Shown: piece by piece, positions 6,734 to 12,377 of the stretch | Numbering within the stretch: position 1 is the first letter of the stretch | Layout: each line of letters begins with the position of its first letter | Assembly (NCBI GenBank): GCA_026988735.1 | Contig: JALSKR010000190.1 | Location: 1 to 12,377 of the forward strand | Length of the DNA: 12,377 bases | Origin: Sulfurimonas sp. | Lineage (GTDB): Bacteria; Campylobacterota; Campylobacteria; Campylobacterales; Sulfurimonadaceae | Direction: 5' to 3' | Notes under the pieces: generated by a model | Database searches by the model: none | Told to the model about the DNA's origin: nothing | What the model saw: only the letters and a program-made list of their open reading frames with translations | Program-made: the position numbers and the translations under genes

Positions 6734-8032
6734 CTAAGCGTTGGTTTTATAGTTCCTGTTAAAAAACTGTCCTCTGACATAACGCCCGTATATCAGTTCA
6801 AAAAGTCCTGAGATGATAATAAAGCTCATAAAAATAACAACTGCTTTTGGATTTGATGTATATGTATGCAAGAGTAAGGTACAGAGTGCCAAAAAGCTCA
6901 GTACAGAAGAAGTAAGTAAAATAAAACGCTTCGCCTTTATCTCTTTGTGTAATTTATAGGCACTAATGTTGACAAGTAAAAATATCAGTAAAAATCCGGC
7001 ACTTCCTATGATGGCAATTTCACTCAAATCAATACTGTTAGCCAGCATCACACTAAAAAGCGTAGTATATAAAACACCTTTAAACGGTACACCTGATTTT
7101 TTACTCTCATCCATTAATGAGCGGGGCAGTTTTCCCTCCTTGGCTATGATATAACCCAGTCTTGCATTGCCATAAATCGTGGCATTGATGGCAGAAAAAG
7201 TAGAAAGAAGTGCTGCAAATGCTACAAGGCTAAACCCCATCTGTCCCAAAGATGGTTTTGCCGCTTCAGCCAAAGCATAATCTTTTGCCTGCATTAAAAC
7301 ATCTTCAGGAACATTTCCAACTGTTATAATGGCTATCAAGATATACAAGGCAACGACAATAATGACAGACGCGTAAAAAGCACGGGGTAGATTTTTGTTT
7401 GGATCTTTAATATCCTGTGCAGAATTCGCAATGAGTTCAAACCCTTCATACGCCACAAAAATTATCATCCCCGCTGTCACAATAGAAAGCGCAGAACCCC
7501 AATGCACCGGTGACATCCTCTCGGGATCAACATAAGAGGCACCGGCAACTATAACCAGAATCAGTAATGATACTTTAATCACAACAATAATTGTCTCACT
7601 CTTGCCGACAAAAGAAGCACTCACAAGATTTATAATTGCCGGAACAATGATTGCCAGTGTTATAAGAGCATGATACAGCCACACAGACTGATGTGTAAAA
7701 AAAGTTTCACCATAAGATGCAAAAGCGGTCGCATAGAGCGAAATTGTCACCAAATAACTCAACCACAACATAAGATTGACACTTCCCGAGAGAATATTAT
7801 CACCAAAAGCTTTGTCTATAAAGGTGACAGTTCCACCCTCACTCTGGTAGGCTACCGAGAGTTTTGCATAAGAGTATGCTGTTAAAAGTGCAATAACTCC
7901 AGCTATTGCAAAGGCAACTGCAGTTGCCCCGTGTGCCAAAGAGACAGCCTCACCCAAAACGGCAAATATTCCGCCACCGACCATTCCACCTATACCTATT
8001 GATACCGCACCCAAAAGTCCTATACTTCTCAT
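6734..8032 (-). CDS. APC-superfamily amino-acid permease
   Basis: This 432-residue, very hydrophobic protein has about 12 predicted transmembrane helices. The first helix carries the glycine-rich binding motif of the amino acid-polyamine-organocation family (GIGGMVGGGIF at 13-23). A second hallmark is the EGFELIANSAQDIKDPNKNLPRAF region near 196-219, between helices six and seven, which also occurs in known amino-acid permeases. It probably imports or exchanges an amino acid or amine in the inner membrane; the substrate cannot be read from sequence. The ATG overlaps the stop of the upstream thioredoxin-like gene (ATGA), so the two are co-translated. No clear intrinsic terminator follows; the hairpins in the spacer have no T-run on the right side. 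Confidence 0.9.
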   Translation of the reverse strand: MRSIGLLGAVSIGIGGMVGGGIFAVLGEAVSLAHGATAVAFAIAGVIALLTAYSYAKLSVAYQSEGGTVTFIDKAFGDNILSGSVNLMLWLSYLVTISLYATAFASYGETFFTHQSVWLYHALITLAIIVPAIINLVSASFVGKSETIIVVIKVSLLILVIVAGASYVDPERMSPVHWGSALSIVTAGMIIFVAYEGFELIANSAQDIKDPNKNLPRAFYASVIIVVALYILIAIITVGNVPEDVLMQAKDYALAEAAKPSLGQMGFSLVAFAALLSTFSAINATIYGNARLGYIIAKEGKLPRSLMDESKKSGVPFKGVLYTTLFSVMLANSIDLSEIAIIGSAGFLLIFLLVNISAYKLHKEIKAKRFILLTSSVLSFLALCTLLLHTYTSNPKAVVIFMSFIIISGLFELIYGRYVRGQFFNRNYKTNA

Positions 8033-10008
8033 TTACTTCCTTGAATCAAAAATTCTTCTTCTATTACATGTAACACATTTGTAATATTGCTATCATTTAT
8101 AAAACATCGCCTCAGCGTGCATGCCAAAAAGTCATTATACTCTTTTGCTTCTCTCAATACATAAGGATATTGTACTTTTTGTATAATTTTAGCATTTTTC
8201 ATTAAATTTTCTTTGGAGCTTTTAAGAACGACAACTCCCAAATGCTGCATCAAATAAGCTTTTGCCAGAGCCGGAGTATCTGATTGTTTTGATATGAGAA
8301 CTTCTTTTAAATGTGTTATATTTTTGTCTACAAATTTTTCATATTTAAACGAGGCTCTGAGTGCCCCTAATTTTACGATGTTTTGCAACATTTTAGCAAG
8401 TGCTGATGTATAGTATTTGTCTTTGAGTCCTGCCTTTACATGTAAAGCGTCATCTGAGAGATACCAGATACCGTTTTTGTAAAACTTCCTTTTTGCAACA
8501 CTTAACAGATACTCTGCAAAATCAAGCTTTTGCTCTTCATAATCCACTTCATACCCTGCTATCAGTGCCGATATAAAAAAGCTGTAATCTTCCAAAAGCC
8601 CTTTTTGTTTTGGTGCTACACCTGGTACTGTTTGATGATACAATTCCCCTCGTTGAAACATCAGTTTTTTGAGAGCTTTTAGGTTTGTATCGGCTGATTT
8701 TGCATATTGTATATCCAGTGTAGAAGCTTTATAGAGTGCTTCTATCATCATAGCGTTCCATGCGGTATTTATTTTTTTATCTGTAAAAGGGTACTGTTTT
8801 TCTGCCCTTACATGTAAGAGTGCTTTTTTAAAAAGTACAAAACCACGAGGTCTTTCCTGTGTTTCAAAGTTTAAGACTACTTTGTTGTTAAAATTGCCCT
8901 CTATGCCAAATCCCAGGGCATCTTCTATCTCTTTGGCATAAGTATTGTTTTTGAGTGCTTTGTGTATCTCTTGCGGCGTAAAGGTAAAAAATTCACCCTC
9001 TTTTCCCTGGCTCTCTGCACTGCTCGCACTGTAATATACATCATTATGCAAAAAGCGTTTGTTAACCATTGCTATCGTTTCTCGCACTACACTCTCATAC
9101 AACTTTTTATGACTTTTTGTATACCCTCGCACATACAAAGGAATAAGCTCTGCCTGATTGTAAAGCATCTTTTCAAAATGCGGAATCTCCCAGTTTTCAT
9201 TGACACTGTATCTGAAAAAACCGCCGCCTATATGGTCATAAAGTCCTCGTAACGACATCATATCAAGCATCTCAAAAGAGTATTTTTTCAGTGTTTTATC
9301 ATCTGTTATAGCTGCCAAATCCATCATTAAAGAGAGTCTCGACGCTTCAGGGAATTTCCGTCCCTTTCCAAATCCTGCATAATTCTCATCAAAAGATTTT
9401 TTTAAAGATTTGCTAAGCGTAGTGAGTGAAACATTTACATCCTCTTTTAGAACAATTTTTACAGGAGATTGCACACTTTTGTGTATGGCAACAATCCTTT
9501 TTTGCAGTGCTTTTTTATCTTCATAGAGTTTTGAGAGTTTGTGTATCAAATCTGCAAATCCTACAGAATAAGAGGTTTTTTTTAGAGGAATATACCCTGT
9601 GATATAAAAAACTTCTCGTGAAGGTGTCATAAAAACACTCAAAGGCCAACCACCTGAGCGTTTGTGTATATGGTAAAATATATTTTGATAGAGTGCATCA
9701 ACCTGAGGCATCTCTTCCCTATCCACTTTTATCGCTATAAAATATTTGTTCAAAAGCTGTGCAATTTTTTTGTTTTGGAAAGACTCTCTCTCCATAACAT
9801 GACACCAATGACAGGTAGAATACCCAATAGACAAAAATATAGGTTTTTGCTCTTTTTTTGCGAGCAAAAGTGTCTTCTTATTCCAGGCATGCCAGGCAAC
9901 AGGATTGTTTTCATGCTGTTTGAGATACGGTGATGTTTCGTATTGCAAATCATTTTTTGCATATAATAATGAAGAAACACTCAGAAAAAGAAGAAATAAT
10001 ATTTTCAT
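8029..10008 (-). CDS. Exported thioredoxin-fold DUF255 protein (YyaL/SPATA20 family)
   Basis: The 659-residue protein matches the DUF255 family along its whole length. After a signal peptide (about 1-17, ending SLLYA) come ETSPYLKQHENNPVAWHAW (24-42), the thioredoxin-like active site YSTCHWCHVMERESF with Cys66 and Cys69, VDREEMPQVDALY (95-107), and GGWPLSVFMTP (119-129). The C-terminal part resembles a six-hairpin/(alpha/alpha) glycosidase-like barrel, with GLYDHIGGGFFRYS (255-268) and PHFEKML (276-282). Family members are described as highly conserved thioredoxin-domain proteins with no settled biochemical role; many lack a signal peptide, so the export signal here is notable. Three Leu-His-Val codon sets are exact TTACATGTAA copies, spaced exactly 372 bp apart. 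The ATG at 10008 has no clear ribosome-binding site. The gene heads a two-gene operon with the permease. Confidence 0.92.
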   Translation of the reverse strand: MKILFLLFLSVSSLLYAKNDLQYETSPYLKQHENNPVAWHAWNKKTLLLAKKEQKPIFLSIGYSTCHWCHVMERESFQNKKIAQLLNKYFIAIKVDREEMPQVDALYQNIFYHIHKRSGGWPLSVFMTPSREVFYITGYIPLKKTSYSVGFADLIHKLSKLYEDKKALQKRIVAIHKSVQSPVKIVLKEDVNVSLTTLSKSLKKSFDENYAGFGKGRKFPEASRLSLMMDLAAITDDKTLKKYSFEMLDMMSLRGLYDHIGGGFFRYSVNENWEIPHFEKMLYNQAELIPLYVRGYTKSHKKLYESVVRETIAMVNKRFLHNDVYYSASSAESQGKEGEFFTFTPQEIHKALKNNTYAKEIEDALGFGIEGNFNNKVVLNFETQERPRGFVLFKKALLHVRAEKQYPFTDKKINTAWNAMMIEALYKASTLDIQYAKSADTNLKALKKLMFQRGELYHQTVPGVAPKQKGLLEDYSFFISALIAGYEVDYEEQKLDFAEYLLSVAKRKFYKNGIWYLSDDALHVKAGLKDKYYTSALAKMLQNIVKLGALRASFKYEKFVDKNITHLKEVLISKQSDTPALAKAYLMQHLGVVVLKSSKENLMKNAKIIQKVQYPYVLREAKEYNDFLACTLRRCFINDSNITNVLHVIEEEFLIQGSK

Positions 10009-10013
10009 ACTTT

Positions 10014-10019
10014 ATTGTA
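10014..10019 (-). promoter_or_regulatory. Possible -10 box of the DUF255 gene
   Basis: The minus strand reads TACAAT, ending 5 nt before the ATG at 10008. No Shine-Dalgarno is visible, so a leaderless or nearly leaderless transcript is possible. The match is imperfect, and the promoter could instead lie further upstream, inside the repeat region. Confidence 0.25.
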
Positions 10020-10054
10020 CACTAATATTGAAAATAAAATACTTTTTCCAAACC

Positions 10055-10230
10055 GGTACTTTAGCGCCAATGCCATTAAGTTAAGCAATGTTCTCGGAAG
10101 CGATGCTTTAGCTTCGCCTTTTAGTCTTTAAAAACTAAGGCCTAGGTTAAAACCTAGGTTCCGAGAAAACATCGAATTTTTTCTTTAACTTAAAGGTATT
10201 TGTACTTCAGTGCGGGCTTTATGTCTTTGC
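10055..10230. repeat. Intergenic structured repeat, copy 2 (nested stems, MITE-like)
   Basis: This element fills most of the 315-bp gap between the divergent DUF255 and NifU-like genes. An outer stem pairs 10071-10084 with 10185-10198, including nine perfect pairs (TTAAGTTAA with TTAACTTAA). An inner stem pairs 10091-10099 (TTCTCGGAA) with 10159-10167, nine perfect pairs. Between its arms are three hairpins: 10100-10117 (GCGA/TCGC), 10121-10138 (TTAGT/ACTAA) and 10141-10158 (CCTAGGTT/AACCTAGG, eight perfect pairs). A related 12-bp block flanks the stem structure as a direct repeat (10056-10067 and 10202-10213, 10 of 12 equal). Block order and orientation match copy 1 at 6578-6712. There is no open reading frame of note. 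The structure suggests either a mobile miniature element or a folded RNA. Confidence 0.55.
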
Positions 10231-10294
10231 TGAATTTGAGATTATTTACAGATATATACTCATATAAACTAAGATAATTTTAATTATAAGTAAC

Positions 10295-10300
10295 TATAAT
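10295..10300 (+). promoter_or_regulatory. -10 box of the NifU-like operon
   Basis: TATAAT occurs 23 nt before the first ATG, in a very A+T-rich stretch without a recognisable -35 hexamer. Transcription would start near 10307, leaving a short leader that carries the AAAAGG ribosome-binding site at 10314-10319. No operator-like palindrome was seen here. Confidence 0.5.
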
Positions 10301-10323
10301 TACTCAATTAAACAAAAGGTTTT

Positions 10324-10683
10324 ATGATGCAATTTTTAGATGAAGATATTTATAATGCTGTACAAAACTACCTGCCAAAAGTAAGTGAATATGTAAACTC
10401 ACACGGAGGAGGCATAGAACTTCTTGGTGTAAAAGACGGTGTTATCTACATCAAACTCACAGGTGCCTGCGGTGGCTGTTCTATGAGTCTGATGACAACA
10501 AAAATGGTCGTACAAAAAAAACTGCGTGAACTGATTCACCCCCAATTGCAGGTTGTAAATGTAGACGGAACACCTGAAAACGAAATGCCTGAAGATGCCT
10601 ATACCGGTCCCAAAAAAGAGGAAAAAGCACCTGAAGAAAAACATGGCTTTTTAGACAATGTCAAACATATGGTAGGACTTTAA
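10324..10683 (+). CDS. NifU-like C-terminal-domain Fe-S cluster carrier
   Basis: A 119-residue cytoplasmic protein with a single NifU C-terminal (Nfu) domain. Residues 11-27 hold the VQNYLPKVSEYVNSHGG helix and glycine turn, and LTGACGGCSMS (45-55) provides the CxxC pair Cys49/Cys52 that binds a bridging [4Fe-4S] cluster in a dimer. Family proteins pass Fe-S clusters to target enzymes. It lacks the N-terminal IscU-like scaffold and the central ferredoxin domain of full-length NifU. A charged tail (about 83-119, Lys/Glu-rich, ending HGFLDNVKHMVGL) extends past the domain and has no function I recognise. An AAAAGG ribosome-binding site lies 4 nt before the first ATG; a second ATG follows directly and is equally possible. 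The flavin reductase-like gene starts 1 nt after its stop. Confidence 0.9.
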   Translation: MMQFLDEDIYNAVQNYLPKVSEYVNSHGGGIELLGVKDGVIYIKLTGACGGCSMSLMTTKMVVQKKLRELIHPQLQVVNVDGTPENEMPEDAYTGPKKEEKAPEEKHGFLDNVKHMVGL

Positions 10684-10684
10684 A

Positions 10685-11281
10685 ATGGTGGTTGATTATG
10701 CAGACAAAGCACTCACACAGCGTTACCAGCTTATGGCGCAGACCATCATCCCAAGACCCATTGCTTGGATTTGTACGCAAGATGAAAAAGGCACTCTTAA
10801 CATTGCTCCTTTTAGCTATTTCATGGGGCTTAGTTCTGAGCCTCCTACAATGATTGTCAGTATTGGACATAAAAGTGATGGGAGTGAAAAAGATACACTC
10901 AAAAACCTACGTGAAACAAAAAAATGTACTATCTGTATGGTAGATGAAACACATTTAGAGCAGATGCACTTTAGTTCAAAAGAGCTTGCCGCATCACAAA
11001 GTGAAGCAGCAGTTTTTGCTATAAAGACACAAAAAATTCTTGATGATTTTCCGCCTATTGTTCAAGGTGTACCGAGTGCATTTTTTTGTGAGTTTTATCA
11101 GGAGATAGATCTCAAAGGCTCAAAAACCATTCCTCTTGTAGTTGAAATAAAAGCACAGTATCTTGATGAAAAAATCATAACAGACAAAGAGAAACTCACA
11201 CTTGAGTATGAACCGCTGGCACGTGTAGGAAAAAGCTATGCCCTGCTTGGAAAAAAGATAAATCCGCCTAAAATACCATAA
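10685..11281 (+). CDS. Flavin reductase-like, FMN-binding split-barrel protein
   Basis: The 198-residue protein has the hallmarks of the flavin reductase-like domain family: IPRPIAWI at 22-29, NIAPFSYF at 39-46, SIGHKSDGSEKDTLKNL from about 59, and CMVDETHLEQMHFSS near 84-98. These proteins bind FMN in a split beta-barrel and reduce or use flavin with NAD(P)H; some act as oxygen- or metal-linked reductases. The partner here is unknown. The ATG lies 1 nt after the NifU-like stop, with an AGGA ribosome-binding site 8 nt upstream inside that gene, and the stop overlaps the next ATG (TAATG). The operon therefore pairs a flavin protein with a Fe-S carrier and an exporter. Confidence 0.88.
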   Translation: MVVDYADKALTQRYQLMAQTIIPRPIAWICTQDEKGTLNIAPFSYFMGLSSEPPTMIVSIGHKSDGSEKDTLKNLRETKKCTICMVDETHLEQMHFSSKELAASQSEAAVFAIKTQKILDDFPPIVQGVPSAFFCEFYQEIDLKGSKTIPLVVEIKAQYLDEKIITDKEKLTLEYEPLARVGKSYALLGKKINPPKIP

Positions 11282-12018
11282 TGTATGACTATCTTTTATA
11301 TGGTGTTATAACCCTTATTCTTTCCATTCTCTTTTCTATGGGAGGAGCCGGTTCAGGCATAGCACTCATCCCTATTTTACATTTTTTAGGCATTGATTTT
11401 ACCGTGGCTAAAGCTGTGGGACTCTTTGCAGGAGCCTCAACTACCATCACGTCAAGTATTATGAATATCAAGCGCAAAGCTGTTGAATATGCTTTTGTCT
11501 TACCTATCGCTGCAACGATGCTTCTTTTTGCTCCCCTTGGAGCATATTCGAGTAGTTTTATCAACGAAGACATTGTCAAATTTTCCTTTATGCTTTTACT
11601 TTTTTATTCTGCTAGCATGATGATGTTTGGCAAGAAAAAAGCTCTTTTTTCTGCCCAATCTAAACTCATACTTTTACTTGTCGGTGCTCTGGTTGGTTTT
11701 ATTGCCGGGCTTTTAGGTGTCGGCGGAGGCAACATTCTCATTCCGCTTCTAGCTCTTCTTGGATATGCTCCTAAAAAAGTAGCCGTTGCTGTAAGTTTTG
11801 TCGTACCTTTTTCAGCACTCGGCTCTTTTTTCACCTATGCTGTTTATATACCGATTGACTACAGACTCTTGGCTATTGTTGCCATCTGCGCAATTATTGG
11901 CGGTTATATCGGAAATTATATGATGCATTTTAAACTGGAGCAATCACACATCAAAAAAATCATGGCACTGCTTTTATATCTACTTGCTTTTAAAATGCTC
12001 TGGCACTTTACAGTATAA
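11281..12018 (+). CDS. TauE/SafE (DUF81) family membrane exporter
   Basis: This 245-residue hydrophobic protein has about eight membrane segments in two homologous halves. Each half has a glycine-rich motif followed by an aliphatic IP: GGAGSGIALIP at 21-31 and GVGGGNILIP at 146-155. That internal duplication defines the TauE/SafE family, some members of which export sulfite, sulfoacetate or other organosulfur anions across the inner membrane. A sulfur-related substrate would fit a sulfur-oxidising host, but this is inference; many family members have no known substrate. The ATG shares one base with the stop of the flavin reductase-like gene (TAATG) and has no ribosome-binding site of its own, so translation should be coupled. 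No terminator hairpin is seen after it. Confidence 0.88.
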   Translation: MYDYLLYGVITLILSILFSMGGAGSGIALIPILHFLGIDFTVAKAVGLFAGASTTITSSIMNIKRKAVEYAFVLPIAATMLLFAPLGAYSSSFINEDIVKFSFMLLLFYSASMMMFGKKKALFSAQSKLILLLVGALVGFIAGLLGVGGGNILIPLLALLGYAPKKVAVAVSFVVPFSALGSFFTYAVYIPIDYRLLAIVAICAIIGGYIGNYMMHFKLEQSHIKKIMALLLYLLAFKMLWHFTV

Positions 12019-12033
12019 TTAGAATAGTTCTTT

Positions 12034-12066
12034 CTTAACATTCCCCTAACACGAAAACTCTATACT
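12034..12066 (+). promoter_or_regulatory. Spy/CpxP-like gene promoter with the same direct repeat
   Basis: This reads CTTAACATT, three bases, CTAACA, one base, GAAAA, three bases, then TATACT as the -10 box (12061-12066). The TTAACA/CTAACA halves are 11 bp apart. It aligns without gaps to the export-operon promoter at 6569-6537 (minus strand), 25 of 33 positions equal, while the flanks differ. Predicted transcription starts near 12073, leaving a leader of about 24 nt. Confidence 0.6.
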
Positions 12067-12096
12067 AACAGTAGAATTTTACATAAAGGATATCTA

Positions 12097-12377
12097 ATGC
12101 TTACAAAATCAAAATATATACTCAGCGCTACGCTTTTAAGCTTACTTGTCAGCTTTACACCTGTTTCTCAACTTGAGGCTGCCCCTATGCAAAAAGGTTC
12201 TAAGCCTTTCTTGATTCAAAATCCTGGTTTACCACATTTTACGATGCTAATCAAAAGGATGTGGGATTCAAAAGAACTTGCTCTTACGCCAGAACAAAAA
12301 AAAGAACTTCTAAAAGTGCGTAAAGAGACCTTAAGCAGTGTCATGAATCTTAAGAAAAAAATCATGCCGTTAGAACA
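12097..12377 (+). CDS. Spy/CpxP-like periplasmic protein (partial, 3' end outside window)
   Basis: An open frame of 93 codons runs from ATG 12097 to the window edge. It begins with a Sec signal peptide (about 1-29, cleavage near the EAAP segment) and then carries LTPEQKKELLKVRKE at 63-77, an LTxxQ motif followed by a charged helix, as in the Spy/CpxP periplasmic chaperone and stress-sensor family. An AAAGGA ribosome-binding site lies 6 nt upstream of the ATG. In other Proteobacteria such proteins are induced by envelope or metal stress through two-component systems, which fits the response-regulator-type repeat in its promoter. The C-terminal part, including the expected second LTxxQ, is not in the window, so the family call rests on one motif, the signal peptide and context. 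Confidence 0.72.
   Translation, partial: MLTKSKYILSATLLSLLVSFTPVSQLEAAPMQKGSKPFLIQNPGLPHFTMLIKRMWDSKELALTPEQKKELLKVRKETLSSVMNLKKKIMPLE

Larger units (their letters stand above)
377..8817. repeat. Dispersed palindrome TTACATGTAA (7 exact, 2 one-mismatch copies)
   Basis: Exact copies lie at 377-386, 4257-4266, 4713-4722, 6056-6065, 8064-8073, 8436-8445 and 8808-8817. One-mismatch copies lie at 1997-2006 (GTACATGTAA) and 3895-3904 (TTACATGTAT). All nine are inside minus-strand genes and in the same codon frame, read as TTA CAT GTA (Leu-His-Val), or ATA CAT GTA in the 3895 copy. None was found between genes or in the plus-strand genes after 10324. Affected genes are TetR, the cyclase, FtsX-like, the adaptor (two), TolC-like and DUF255 (three). 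The span given covers all exact copies. Confidence 0.8.

Noticed and set aside
6734..8032. Specific substrate for the APC permease
   Set aside because: Family motifs show an amino acid/amine transporter, but no residue pattern I can read assigns the substrate.
377..8817. TTACATGTAA as a transcription-factor site
   Set aside because: Every copy is deep inside a coding gene and fixed in codon frame, and none is in a promoter, so an ordinary operator role is unlikely.
10089..10170. tRNA-like cloverleaf
   Set aside because: A closing stem and three hairpins are present, but there is no T-loop consensus, no D-loop signature, no plausible anticodon loop and no CCA end.
1..12377. CRISPR array, phage genes or complete insertion sequence
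   Set aside because: No regularly spaced direct repeats with spacers, no integrase, transposase or capsid-type genes. The only mobile-element hints are the two spacer repeats.

Overview
The window looks like chromosomal DNA of a Campylobacterota (Epsilonproteobacteria) species, most like Sulfurimonas or a relative. This is inferred from the low G+C, the Lys/Ile/Phe-rich proteins, tightly overlapping genes, and the family mix (single-domain NifU-like protein, periplasmic thioredoxin/DUF255 protein, TauE-like exporter, diguanylate cyclase). No database search was possible, so the genus is a guess.

Layout. (1) Positions 1-691, minus strand: a TetR-family repressor with its promoter and a palindromic operator, followed 2 nt later by the first 8 codons of a gene that begins like an exported protein. 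(2) Positions 696-6569, minus strand: a five-gene operon in the order TolC-like outer-membrane channel, HlyD-like adaptor, FtsX/MacB-like permease, LolD/MacB-like ATPase and membrane-bound GGDEF diguanylate cyclase. The stop and start codons of the first four overlap or nearly touch, so they should form one tripartite export machine across both membranes. The cyclase is co-transcribed and may link export to c-di-GMP. (3) Positions 6570-6733: a repeat-rich spacer with hairpins. (4) Positions 6734-10008, minus strand: an exported thioredoxin-fold DUF255 protein overlapping an APC-family amino-acid permease. (5) Positions 10009-10323: a divergent intergenic region holding a second, larger copy of the spacer repeat family, folded as nested stems. 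(6) Positions 10324-12018, plus strand: NifU-like Fe-S protein, flavin reductase-like protein and TauE/SafE-family exporter as one operon. (7) Positions 12034-12377, plus strand: promoter and 5' part of a Spy/CpxP-like periplasmic protein, cut by the window edge.

Three signals are not explained by the genes. First, the 10-bp palindrome TTACATGTAA occurs seven times exactly, and twice more with one mismatch. Every copy lies inside a minus-strand gene in the frame that reads Leu-His-Val (Ile-His-Val in one variant). Second, the promoters of the export operon and the Spy/CpxP-like gene share a 33-bp arrangement: an 11-bp-spaced direct repeat of TTAACA/CTAACA, then GAAAA, then a -10 box, at identical spacing. 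This suggests one OmpR/PhoB-family response regulator controls both. Third, the two spacers at 6578-6712 and 10055-10230 share sequence blocks in the same order and orientation, which points to a small mobile or structured intergenic element family, possibly derived from an IS200/IS605 end.
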